DNA from: a virus
IMG/VR virus record: IMGVR_UViG_3300048582_000239
Span: 1 to 31,706 of that record
Strand: one strand, 5' to 3'
Length of the DNA stretch: 31,706 bases
Below are positions 25,601 to 31,706 of this stretch, in pieces; the stretch's first letter is position 1; the number at the start of each line of letters is the position of its first letter. The notes under the pieces were generated by a model. That model was not told the origin of the DNA and did no database searches. It worked only from the letters and a program-made list of their open reading frames with translations. Made by a program: the position numbers and the translations under genes.

Positions 25601-28075
25601 CAAAACAGTATTTGTACGATCATCAAAGAAAGTATTGTTCTTTGTCAATCGTGCTGTTTTTTGTCTTGATTTAATTTCTTCATCAGTAGTGTAATCTAAT
25701 TTACTATCTGAATTTAGTTCATAATCAATACTGTCAATACTTCTACCGCCACCAGTATCAATGTTTTCATTAATACTAGTTATAGTTGCTTGTTGGCCAT
25801 CAACATCAATAATGTCTCCAACTTGACTTTGCATAGCAAATTCAGTAGGATCGGTTAACATATCAATAGCACCATCAGTTTGCAGAGTTCCATCGGGAGC
25901 AACCGTTCCGGGAGCAGCTTGTTGTTGAGTAGTATCCGTATCTCCAGTTTTACCTATAAGAGAATTGAAAATGTCTTTTGCTTTTTGTCCAAGATTACGC
26001 AATGAAAACTCTGGAGCTGTTTTAGCTTCCGTGTTTTTATCTGAATTATCAGTCGTTTCAGCTTCATTGTCCGGAATAATAATTTCAGTTCCGTTTTCAT
26101 CAATGACAGTTTTAAAACCAACTTTTTTACCTTTTTTGCCAGTAAGCAAATTAGTTTTGTTAGAATTGAAATCAGCTAATATTTTTGACAAATACATTAA
26201 TTGTGTATCTCTACGTTTTATTTCTTTGTCAATTTCAACTTTGAGTTGGTCCGGTTCTGTCTGTAACTGGTTAGTTAATACTGCTTGAATTTTTTCAGAT
26301 TTAGCTTTTTCAAGTTCAATTTTATTTTGAATATCCATTTGATTGGCAATGTTTACCATCAAAGCTTTTTTACCTGAAATATTTAAGTCAGCAATATCTC
26401 CTTTAACTGCAGACATTTCTTCAAACAAAGTAGTATAGTTGTCTAATTGAGTTTCATCGATAACATTGTTGTCTGCAAGGTTTTTAAGGAAGCCTTCAAA
26501 GTGTGCTTCTTTACCTTCAAAAACAAGTTCGGCCATTTGAGAACGGATATGATGATCTTGCCATGCTCTAGATTCTTTATTCTTTGCCATGGTTTTTAAA
26601 GATTCCTGTCTGTTCATCATTTTGTATGATTCATCTGCAGAGTTATTTACTAATTGTTTGATGTTAAAACCTCCACCAATAGCGGCACCTGCACCAAAAG
26701 CAATAGCTCTTAATGATTCACTATCTTTAGACTGGTAGTAATCCCAAAAACCATCATAGTCTTGCGTAACGCCTTCATATCCTTTCCACGTTCCGGCCAC
26801 ATCTTTGTATGCACGGAATTTTGACCATTCTTCAAATGATTCTTGAATGGTTTCCTCAAAACCTTCGGCAACTGCTTTACCTCCCCATTTAGCTAAATTT
26901 TTATATATTGGAGCTACTTGTTTTGTAAACATACCTCCAGTTATTTTTGCTTGAGCTGCAGGAGAAACAAACTTTGTTCCTTTGGATGCCAATGAACCTA
27001 ATTTTTCCCATCCGCCGCCAAACGTCATTCCCCATGAAAGCATATCAACCGCTAAATATTGCAAGTTATTTGTAAATGCTTGTGAAGCCATTTGACCTAA
27101 TTCTTGCTCGCTAAACATAGCTTCTCCGTTTGGATCTTTGACATCTTTGTATGTATTATAAACTTCGGCAGCGTTGGCCATCGAAACACGTAAGTTCATT
27201 AAAGAACCTGATATTACGTTTTCTGTCATTCCTCCAAAGTTTCTAGTTAAAGTTCCTTTGTCGGTTAACATCTTACCCCAAAGACCGCGACCTTTGCCAA
27301 CTTCAACTGTTCCTTTGGCTCCGGCAAAAACTCCTTGCGTTGTTGCACGTAATCCCATTTTAGCTGTAGCTTCTGCTCCTTCTTGTATGGTTTCTTTCAA
27401 TAATTTTTGTGAAACTTTATTTATCGCAGTAGTAGCTCCTTTGCCGGCTCCTTTAAGAAGTATCATTTCAGCTATTTGAGGAACTGCTTCGGCAACATGT
27501 ATAGACCAAAAATCAGGATTCATAAACGTTTGCCATGTAAATTCAGGATTTAACATTTCTTCCGGAATATATCTTTTGTTCGCTTCTGATATTTCTGTAC
27601 CTACATCTTGAAGTAAGTTGCTGATAAAATTTCCTTCTCTTAAATCTAAACCAGGAATATAAGAACCTAAATATTGTGCTGCATCGCCAAAACCGCCAAT
27701 AGTTTTACCGATACCATTCATTAATGATTTGCCCGATTGTTGAATGAAATTAGCATTAATAGCATCAGGAGACCATGCATCAGGACTAATTACTGTATCT
27801 CTATAATCCATGTAGCCTAACCCGATTTCTTCTTCTTGCTTCATCCTTTTGGCAGATTCTGCATCGTTTACTCCTTTGTTGCGTACATCATCAACGTATG
27901 AGTTATCATATTGTTTAGCCATTTTATCAACTGGCTTTGGATTGATAACATCATTGTACATTTTATCTATATCTGCAGCAGGATCATTTTTTGAAACTGG
28001 AGCAACATTACTGGCTTCTGCTGTTTGTTCTCTCTTGGCTTTAAGCATCGCCAATTTTTGATTATAGTCCGGCAT
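16649..28075 (-). CDS. Giant virion RNA polymerase-type protein with zinc-protease motif (3808 aa)
   Basis: A giant multi-domain protein of the kind crAss-like phages package in the particle. DFDGD (2341-2345) matches the metal-binding loop of the beta'-type double-psi barrel of RNA polymerases. It is preceded at 2303 by RIPAHGPQSTG, which corresponds to the conserved 'R.P.LHR' strand. HEMSH (1090-1094) is an HExxH zinc-protease motif, possibly for processing virion proteins. The first 480 residues are Gly/Ala-rich with amphipathic helices; disordered linkers follow (about 640-1000). Two hydrophobic segments lie near 3520-3542 and 3756-3773, possibly for membrane passage. By analogy with phage phi14:2 it would enter the cell with the DNA and transcribe early genes. 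The 708-residue gene upstream ends in a terminator, so this gene is probably its own unit. RNA synthesis and protease activity are inferred from motifs. Confidence 0.85.
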   Translation of the reverse strand: MPDYNQKLAMLKAKREQTAEASNVAPVSKNDPAADIDKMYNDVINPKPVDKMAKQYDNSYVDDVRNKGVNDAESAKRMKQEEEIGLGYMDYRDTVISPDAWSPDAINANFIQQSGKSLMNGIGKTIGGFGDAAQYLGSYIPGLDLREGNFISNLLQDVGTEISEANKRYIPEEMLNPEFTWQTFMNPDFWSIHVAEAVPQIAEMILLKGAGKGATTAINKVSQKLLKETIQEGAEATAKMGLRATTQGVFAGAKGTVEVGKGRGLWGKMLTDKGTLTRNFGGMTENVISGSLMNLRVSMANAAEVYNTYKDVKDPNGEAMFSEQELGQMASQAFTNNLQYLAVDMLSWGMTFGGGWEKLGSLASKGTKFVSPAAQAKITGGMFTKQVAPIYKNLAKWGGKAVAEGFEETIQESFEEWSKFRAYKDVAGTWKGYEGVTQDYDGFWDYYQSKDSESLRAIAFGAGAAIGGGFNIKQLVNNSADESYKMMNRQESLKTMAKNKESRAWQDHHIRSQMAELVFEGKEAHFEGFLKNLADNNVIDETQLDNYTTLFEEMSAVKGDIADLNISGKKALMVNIANQMDIQNKIELEKAKSEKIQAVLTNQLQTEPDQLKVEIDKEIKRRDTQLMYLSKILADFNSNKTNLLTGKKGKKVGFKTVIDENGTEIIIPDNEAETTDNSDKNTEAKTAPEFSLRNLGQKAKDIFNSLIGKTGDTDTTQQQAAPGTVAPDGTLQTDGAIDMLTDPTEFAMQSQVGDIIDVDGQQATITSINENIDTGGGRSIDSIDYELNSDSKLDYTTDEEIKSRQKTARLTKNNTFFDDRTNTVLNVSKAKPKAPVAKSSIVDNDAQTEINDEVFKTFVNTGNIPSGVINSIADKISNDIPLTKEEVSVMGEYGSEIEAILQDKLKIQDEIINDDDLTDAEKAFLKKQATRQTSSKTKTLDDNNQEFLDNLKNQKVPTKKKKGNIFDDADTDDDSGRKKVTVEEVKTKGLGLLQKAKKFLVDVKQKASDVATDFDNEVNLGNIADMDSITLGQQVAVNEKLREMFPNNLVYTLAVNNLSKVLGFPSIGYTISGAIFIDKTKWKQDNVFMHEMSHIYFNLFESEPETQATLAYFMKNEALVNKVLKDYNDELLYKDNKGNVYKKRSLIGTKAFQNMVKNDGSPMTVDEKFKAMEEFVGLKELPIEEQTVIKEEVFALGLEGDLAETYNKYFDPKDEVVRQHYAKKWWGKIKDRADKAFGKSSDIAFLKTLTTDEQIEYTNKKDYIISKFKETINGKEITGPGRSKLEDANNEKYLNDISEIEKKLSIENELYLGVKVKDAEAVIKEAAESDALIESMDEDPQNWYENDRLKYGEKASQYIRDFAKLYEKNLRRKFYMANKNKPTNWSNIPVFDKDKLQVALINMAQNSPSNLDFIYQIENSNIEEIQDFNFYMTEVRPDKNMALSSMYFIYNNQSKLNSVITKINEDGSISVENNLNEKELSMVDNVVDQLLKKGGSFFNANKNKQTEEEFDNNAIAFNMLTDAVDRIKSGDYTMYDVYNLLLPFSTPNMDLASIVKGNIINVNGKNFTLDTVVSNFVNKTFPTVSGTYLDYNLYDKGQFKPEIRKFIKSLVATNRRYNADFTVYNAVGNQEPVLVINNFVTRELKSMEKDAKELGRNQFLKKYSNLSKLNPKGSLSNQMLNYFYDEVQEGNKLEVSLFSGVQNNLNKNSNVIRDSNSTEMSITEFAMYLGDLRKGSYLMETGRFSDSPTSYLLKAPKVKIMDLGRFINGKFVFSNKAKGSFENIYSAYQGFDGEMTIKEFQDYIINEIDNEIDFFQKNISSLKNISNFDAFHNNGVLNNGGKEIISEYVINTIYNGINFSDIFFPSFKSKDLLKRAKSGRSPGFSFGENVELEAIPFIDPSNDSGAYILPIHAEMVQRAGGNIMPLNNSYKLLHTGVEHNNEAFAGRNIFNKGYFTVLDDEAIRISPSLKGLRDLMQKRLDKYEAANGPVSKNILRGDKTQFIYAFPTSSDKASMVPVKLVDKDENATLEGNNFTLENINKNTEAVEQYLDKWYYPDNTFLGLQGGNFVVQQVMDKQKTTSNFAIQAFRSILTNAGINGNLEVAEDIQRKITGQIVKNFEKFEKILESDDVNEIREFLLSNMLLDDVDPTQKFLLLNDKLDITLPAVKQIAQNTIANIIRRNSNKFETPGSVLQAKAPTYEKPYGYTNGSKELAFYTQNSDGSHNKGEAVLPAFMAGNLRPRKSFLFKANQTTNISDVDYQNSQIEKAKNIAKSEGKKTGMIKDENGNDVGIYIEGDTIIATRIPAHGPQSTGVFEVIELSGQASNIMLPNEFSRVITGGDFDGDAFFVNHKGPRLPLWNDAFDQLTNLWLSKEMAAEVVMPLNFEQEAKDAVKFVETMYDMETTPAMVFSPRGKREAFNNSLITKNSIGTTANLHSIVGMLAAYETDLVTPITINGKKATKFVDSTNESRTINSAKIFNIIMDNVKHHFADKLGINEHTDAHTIILRNLGFSLEEIGVVLNHPIVKRINELQSESQNIYGDNYNAREIEQLIRKDKNFQIGFSKNKTINVSFDNINSPENNLAVLNLMNQLGVINADVMKISGMLQGHNNLETNPFNMSKIKNEFNETVNNINNKGIKVPPRFASNPLVQQYYRTFEINEKIQGKFDPVYARRITDTFGNITESMARNLNKYDTKKIYSDFDAFFTSRMLGFNNIPKAKYESLVDLKNEDNVFQQLKNEIAQMSTLHLVDIMTGVKSKTTQFDNNLLFKKGLRYKTSGKNQFISMNISFFNNTANVEERARMMDEFANLPKKLQNDLMLYDLMRTGWTGKDSLFHLFPLELKKELSQASRNVVANAQVNSNVLADLKNAIIQQNNNMLLKAEGYPFKFVNGEASLSTEFMRENPAIMRNILKGQETYFKITTPKNEQKIIHFKGWPQSSFSGMNSDDYKASIPSLAYKNMNTIDINNAPHKTQVVSIPDTNITNDIGDVLKEASENDDDDGGRSKREEAADYYNYTELMSIEQYATVTGLNKNVSDVRKQVLYDAYKKDFAKAMADSLTINANTVGKMTSEELVELYSSKKLKTTGEPGYAHRNKFAYARVMRPIIMEIAKRAGMEQAELITKNGNTSSGYEGKDIGYFESYLMANNIPSNQPEIQSLVRTMEVEFIKFKKEKNKYMTKLSAATDALYREQLGYAVSNAGVIDKIKNILGNLFENKVDIYKKLYGPLIMFEEIVDGNTGQTITNMKYKPLEQIESEYKGGTISKAQYEFYKVTTELTNELKPFALTEGKQGRADYIPHTAPAWLEIKARRGMLGLAVASKTVDERIYDVNLKIKDPFTGKEVVTNFGNIETMYNQLSKTEQRGFDKAMEFSKIKQRAIALARKGINEDGSALQISNVEIGSAMGDVFMTRFSSSRSIASTDLPSWDLNKAFADYTHSTLFNNGNENFSGMNKMLPLVDGILALTDSRKDKNANKYVNKVWREYFLSGSKQSSFSNNSYLEAVGLSTDKVIDYLTKASLIYWLGWKGLVIGGGAYAIGNVLVGKYMNIKNAGLGTWAKGEKRFWTGGKGFNILNPFEGIQKSVRILKNAQFMDINVYDDVALDQKESLGNMFTNIALLPMIWSEKWIQGVDFLGRLTDEEYETLANQGTIDPAKMAKYENQVKNNHGKGYQATDQRMIQMYSWGRNMLQFSRYIPTVFYDQFAKEDLNIYGNKHIGSYTVVGKHIQKVITGEVKPKDFMAHRRGLDTYERNRLDQALIGFGMLALFAGTSIGGIESNGLFEDANPLMDADKMLSKTTPPSVAMLQNIF

Positions 28076-28097
28076 AATAAGTGAATTTAGATTTAAG

Positions 28098-28105
28098 CAA
28101 ATTTA
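28098..28105 (-). promoter_or_regulatory. Likely -7 box for the giant gene (TAAATTTG)
   Basis: Read on the - strand, TAAATTTG fits TAnnTTTG and lies 22 bases before the ATG of the giant gene, just after the terminator of the preceding gene. A TTTG at 28124-28121 is 15 bases upstream, shorter than the usual -33 spacing. The placement after a terminator makes a real promoter plausible. Confidence 0.5.
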
Positions 28106-28106
28106 T

Positions 28107-28133
28107 AAAAAAAAGCTACTCAAATAAGTAGCT
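28107..28133 (-). terminator. Terminator of the 708-residue gene
   Basis: On the - strand a seven-base stem (28133-28127 with 28120-28114) around a six-base loop leads into eight T's (A run at 28107-28114). The stop codon TAG of the 708-residue gene (28134-28132) overlaps the stem. It separates that gene from the giant gene. Confidence 0.88.
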
Positions 28134-30258
28134 ATTTTACAGAGTTCAGATAATCAACGTTGTTTATCCATTTTGAGACAATTGGAACGTCTTCTGGAGA
28201 GTTTTTTACAGCAAAATTATACATCATAGTAAGTATTTCTTTATCGCTATAACGACCTGATTTTACTATTTCAGTTAAGTTTTGATTATTGTATACAAAT
28301 CCTTTTTCATCGTATTCTCGAATATCACGTTGAATATTCATTTCAGGATCTTTGGTTATATCCATAACAGCGTTAGGAGAGTTGTCTCCAGACAATTGTG
28401 CCAAAGTAGCATAAAATCCTTTAATGAAGTTTGAGTGTTTACCAGTGTACTGTCCGGTGCCTGAAAGAGCAACACCATCATAATAAGTGTTTTCAAAAAC
28501 TCTAGGATTACCATTCATAACACTCCAGAATTCTTCTGCTTCTGCTTTTGAAGCAGCAACTTCTCCGTTTTTCTTTTTTAAACGTTGCTCACGATTATAA
28601 GTATCTTCTTTTAATGAAGTAGCGTTTGCCAAAGGTCCTAAGTCTTGTGTAATTTTATTCATTGTGCTTGAATCTTTAGGATCAATCAATTCATAAAATC
28701 TGTCTCCGTTTTCGCTTTCTAAAACAATAGCCATTTGACTGTTCAAAGTAGAATTTGCAAATTGTTTTTTTAAATTTTCTACTGATTTTTTGCTTGGTTT
28801 TCCATTATCAACTTCATGCATAGCAATCATTTGATTTCCATCTTGGTCTTTACCTACATGTACGGAAACAATATCTTTAACTTCAAATTTTCTTTCAGCA
28901 TAAGCTTCGTAATCAACTTGGCGACCTCCGCTAATTGTTCGAGAACCATCAGCCATAAAAGATTTGTCGCTTGGTCTGTAACCAACATATTTTCCATTGT
29001 TTGTTGCAATAGATTTTGTTTTGTCTTTAATGTTAAAGAAAGAATCTGCCACGTTATCTTTAACTCCTTTAAAGACACGTCTAGCACCAACCGGAGCATA
29101 ATCACTTTGGAAAGCAGCATCAAAATCATTTGATAATTCTCCTTTTACTCCTTGTGAAGCACCTGCATCAAAAAGTCCTCCAAACCATCCTTTTTCACTA
29201 ACGTTATGGAATGTTCCTGCCAACTCTCCTAAAGGAATATCTTCTGATAGTTGGTTTAATGTTGAACTTGTTACTTTTCCTGAAAGTAAATCATCAACAG
29301 AAAACTGACTAGGCATTTCAGAGTAAGCATCTGAAATTTGGCCAGTAATTAAATCAACATATCCTTTTTCGTATGGATCAACTACGCCATCGCCTCCGGC
29401 AATTTCATTTCCATCAGCATCGTAAGTTTTAGAACCACTTTTACCTTTACTGTTAATTCCACCCAGTTTAGCCATAGCTTCAACCATGTCAACTTTTTGT
29501 TGAGCTAACATTTCTTTGTGTCGGTTGGCTTCTTTTTCAATAGTCATTTGTCTTTGCCATTCAGAACCACGACCTTGATACATTTGATCTGTGAAAGCTT
29601 CAAGGGCTTCTCTCGATGGCTCTCCGCTGTCAGGATACATCATTTTGTAGTTACCGTATATCTTAGCATAGTTAGACATTAAAATATCTCTAGCAGGGAT
29701 TTTTTGGCCGTAATCGTAATTTTCAGAAGGTGGCATTTCTATTTCGTTAAACATACCGGAATAAGTAATACGACCTTCTCCAGTTTCTCCATATTTTCTA
29801 AAATTATCTAAATCTATTGGAGAAAGCAAATGTCCTTTACCGGCTTCTTGAACTTTCAAAATAAATTCAGTATTCTTTTTATTTTCAAGGTAAGCATTTG
29901 CTTCTTCTGAATTAATGATTTTGTTTTTGTAATCACTCATAATCGTATGGCCACCGTTGGCAAAAAACTTGGTCATGTCGCCTCCTTGATTTGCAATTTC
30001 TTCTCTCACTCTTTGAGAAAGTAATTTTGCTTTATTGTTAATACGGTTACGATCAGGAGCAAGTAAATTGTCGGCAAACTTCGAAATCTGCTCGTTGTAT
30101 TGTTGTTCTTTAAGCTGTGCAAGTTCTTGGTCAGCTTTTTTTTGTTTCATTACGCCATCAAAAACAACCATTTTTTGCATAGAGGCATCTTCTCTAGCAA
30201 GTTTATTTTGTGTTCCGTATAGTGCGGACAATCCTTGTCCTACTCCCCAGTCGCTCAT
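28132..30258 (-). CDS. Putative internal virion protein (708 aa)
   Basis: Begins MSDWGVGQGLSALYGTQNK and continues with a long charged helical region (about 20-110, rich in Gln, Glu, Lys). A mixed domain with Tyr/Pro-rich strands follows (about 150-230), then a Gly/Ser/Asp linker (about 270-300) and a beta-rich C-terminal half (for example VGYRPSDKSFMADGSRTISGG). There is no enzyme motif and no signal peptide. Its size, helical start and position directly before the giant polymerase gene match the internal 'cargo' proteins of crAss-like particles that leave the capsid with the genome. The start is 11 bases after the upstream gene's stop. Role inferred from context. Confidence 0.7.
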   Translation of the reverse strand: MSDWGVGQGLSALYGTQNKLAREDASMQKMVVFDGVMKQKKADQELAQLKEQQYNEQISKFADNLLAPDRNRINNKAKLLSQRVREEIANQGGDMTKFFANGGHTIMSDYKNKIINSEEANAYLENKKNTEFILKVQEAGKGHLLSPIDLDNFRKYGETGEGRITYSGMFNEIEMPPSENYDYGQKIPARDILMSNYAKIYGNYKMMYPDSGEPSREALEAFTDQMYQGRGSEWQRQMTIEKEANRHKEMLAQQKVDMVEAMAKLGGINSKGKSGSKTYDADGNEIAGGDGVVDPYEKGYVDLITGQISDAYSEMPSQFSVDDLLSGKVTSSTLNQLSEDIPLGELAGTFHNVSEKGWFGGLFDAGASQGVKGELSNDFDAAFQSDYAPVGARRVFKGVKDNVADSFFNIKDKTKSIATNNGKYVGYRPSDKSFMADGSRTISGGRQVDYEAYAERKFEVKDIVSVHVGKDQDGNQMIAMHEVDNGKPSKKSVENLKKQFANSTLNSQMAIVLESENGDRFYELIDPKDSSTMNKITQDLGPLANATSLKEDTYNREQRLKKKNGEVAASKAEAEEFWSVMNGNPRVFENTYYDGVALSGTGQYTGKHSNFIKGFYATLAQLSGDNSPNAVMDITKDPEMNIQRDIREYDEKGFVYNNQNLTEIVKSGRYSDKEILTMMYNFAVKNSPEDVPIVSKWINNVDYLNSVK

Positions 30259-30269
30259 AATACGTAATA

Positions 30270-31706
30270 TTAAAAATTATCAATAGGCCAATTATACTGC
30301 TCTCCAAAGTTAGAGTTTTCAAGTGGATTTTGTGAATTTATATCAGTTGAAATAATTTCAGAATTAGTTGTAGACTGATTTTTCTCAATTTCTTTCATAG
30401 CTTTTGCTTCGCTATAAAGATATGACATATCTCCACTTTCAAAAGCTTTTCCCATATTTTCTGTATTCATAGTTTTTCCTTGAACATCATTGTTTTCAAG
30501 GTAATTTATAAATTTAAACATATCTTCTTTTTTGGTATTAACAGCGGCAAAGTCTCCTATAGCTTGCTGTTTTTCTTTACCTAAACGGAAAAACTTTTCT
30601 TGAAATCCTTTAAACTCATTTGCTTTTTCAATTTGCTTTTGAGTTTCTGCAATTTTATATGACATTGTAAAAGGTTGAGTTCCGGAACCATCATCTTTAA
30701 GTGAAGGATCATAACCAAACCATTCTCTAGAGAAATGTGATTTCATTGTATGGTTAACACTTCCCGGAGCATTTTCTTTTGCCAATTGTACATTTTCTAA
30801 AATACTTTGAAAAGCACTTCCGGCTAATTGTGCTCCGGCTTGTTTTGTCAACATAGCATTTTGATATTTTCTTTCGTTGTTGGCAATGTCACGATTTGCA
30901 TCAAAATCATTTATGTATTTAATAGCTTCTCCGTATTTCATTAAAGCTTCATTTTTAGCTGCCGATTCTGCCAAACCTAATTTTAAAAGTCCTTCTTGCT
31001 TTTGATTTTCAACAGCGGAAAGATTTCCTAAAACTAAATTTCTGTTTCCACCCGAAGCACCAACAATCATAGCTAAATTTGATTGATATGATTCAGACAA
31101 CATTTTTTTGGCATAAGCTTCATCTTCTGGACGTAATCCAATTTCAGAAAGTTTTGCCAGTTCTGCAGTATAATTTCTCAATGCATCTGAAACTTGTTCA
31201 TCACGCATTGGAATTTTTTCTTTGGCCATATTTAAACCAAAAACAGCTCCGGCAATTCCAGAAAGAACTTCCGCGTAAGGAAAGTTATCTTTGAATTCTT
31301 CTTCTTTAAAAGGAGCCGGTGCATTAGCATCAATATTAAAATAATCAGTAATATTGCTTAAGTTTTCACTAGCAATAGCTTTTTGAGCCTGAGCTTCTTT
31401 TTTAGCATCTGCAGCCGCTTCAATTTTTTTAAAATCTTCTTCTGTAAATCTTTCAGGATCAGAAGTAGATAATTCTGCTTCTTCATCGGTAACTTCCAGT
31501 TGAGGTTCTTCGGGTAATGTAATTTCTTTTAATAATGGTTTTACAACAGGCTTAACGTTTCTTGAATTTGGTACAGAACTAAAAGTTCCATAATAGGTTT
31601 CTTTGCCATCAGTTGCGTTAAATAACTTTTCAATAGTATTTGCCGCATTATTGGCACTCCACGTATTTAAGGTAATTGCTGTGTTTTTGTTTCGAACTAA
31701 ATTACC
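30270..31706 (-). CDS. Putative internal virion protein, 5' end outside the window
   Basis: The frame stays open from the stop at 30270 to the right window edge, giving at least 478 residues, and there is no ATG between the edge and 31229, so the real start lies outside. The internal ATG at 31229 (MAKEKIPMRDEQ) is unlikely to be the start because the upstream part looks coding: Thr/Asn-rich, then Pro/Glu-rich (LKEITLPEEPQLE), then a helical Lys/Ala/Glu stretch and a short Gly/Ala hydrophobic segment (SGIAGAVFGLN). The rest is long helices with a GASGGNRNLVLGNL loop. It is probably a capsid-internal protein made with the 708-residue protein, by position and style only. Confidence 0.7.
   Translation of the reverse strand, partial: GNLVRNKNTAITLNTWSANNAANTIEKLFNATDGKETYYGTFSSVPNSRNVKPVVKPLLKEITLPEEPQLEVTDEEAELSTSDPERFTEEDFKKIEAAADAKKEAQAQKAIASENLSNITDYFNIDANAPAPFKEEEFKDNFPYAEVLSGIAGAVFGLNMAKEKIPMRDEQVSDALRNYTAELAKLSEIGLRPEDEAYAKKMLSESYQSNLAMIVGASGGNRNLVLGNLSAVENQKQEGLLKLGLAESAAKNEALMKYGEAIKYINDFDANRDIANNERKYQNAMLTKQAGAQLAGSAFQSILENVQLAKENAPGSVNHTMKSHFSREWFGYDPSLKDDGSGTQPFTMSYKIAETQKQIEKANEFKGFQEKFFRLGKEKQQAIGDFAAVNTKKEDMFKFINYLENNDVQGKTMNTENMGKAFESGDMSYLYSEAKAMKEIEKNQSTTNSEIISTDINSQNPLENSNFGEQYNWPIDNF

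Noticed and set aside
16649-28075. Many 60-130 codon frames on the + strand within the giant gene
   Set aside because: They lie antisense to one uninterrupted 11.4 kb coding frame, have Ser/Leu/Phe-rich low-complexity products and show no motifs, so they are shadows.
28132-28140. Possible stop-codon reassignment (TAG read as Gln), known in some crAss-like phages
   Set aside because: TAG ends several genes here at natural positions (for example 460, 4922, 6594 and 28132, the last inside a terminator), so the standard code fits.
31227-31229. ATG at 31229 as the start of the last gene
   Set aside because: The same frame remains open and coding-like to the window edge, so this Met is internal.
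1-31706. tRNA genes, CRISPR arrays, insertion sequences
   Set aside because: Reading both strands I saw no cloverleaf with a TTCGA-type arm, no regularly spaced direct repeats and no transposase motifs.

Overview
The window looks like part of the genome of a crAss-like phage (order Crassvirales) of a Bacteroidota host, probably a Flavobacterium-type host. Three things support this. Base composition is low-GC, with A-rich leaders and few clear Shine-Dalgarno sequences. A dense replication gene block on the + strand faces a block of very large virion-type genes on the - strand. The - strand block includes a 3808-residue protein carrying the DFDGD metal-binding motif of double-psi beta-barrel RNA polymerases and, about 1250 residues earlier, an HExxH zinc-protease motif. 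Giant polymerase-type virion proteins of this kind are a hallmark of crAss-like phages. No database search was possible, so family and host are inferences.

Left block (1-16581, almost all +): the 3' end of a cut-off gene and a small gene; an adenine-type DNA methyltransferase (450-1676); several small unknown genes including a secreted Cys-rich protein (2170-2517); a DnaB-type replicative helicase (3301-4713); two tandem HU/IHF-like proteins; an SSB-like protein with a Gln-rich linker and acidic DDLPF tail; a Dda/RecD2-type SF1 helicase; a FEN-type 5' nuclease; a coiled-coil protein; a possible sliding clamp; a PD-(D/E)XK nuclease; a C5-cytosine methyltransferase with six internal repeats; and a DUF3268-like zinc protein. 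Together these cover unwinding, ssDNA protection, flap removal, processivity, recombination and anti-restriction methylation. The DNA polymerase, primase and ligase must lie outside the window. From 15398 to 15935 small genes are separated by two palindromic elements that both begin TGCTAACGT, giving a gene-cassette-like layout.

The two blocks meet tail to tail at a strong hairpin (16582-16613) that can stop transcription in both directions. Right block (16649-31706, all -), in transcription order: a putative internal virion protein cut by the right window edge, a 708-residue putative internal virion protein ending in its own terminator, and the giant polymerase/protease protein, apparently in its own transcription unit. 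The likely logic is that the giant protein is packaged in the particle, enters the cell with the DNA and transcribes early genes.

Gene packing is tight: nine + strand junctions have exactly two bases between stop and ATG, and several genes overlap. No tRNA, rRNA, CRISPR array, transposase or integrase was seen. No gene-free stretch exceeds 300 bases; the longest is 15403-15576.
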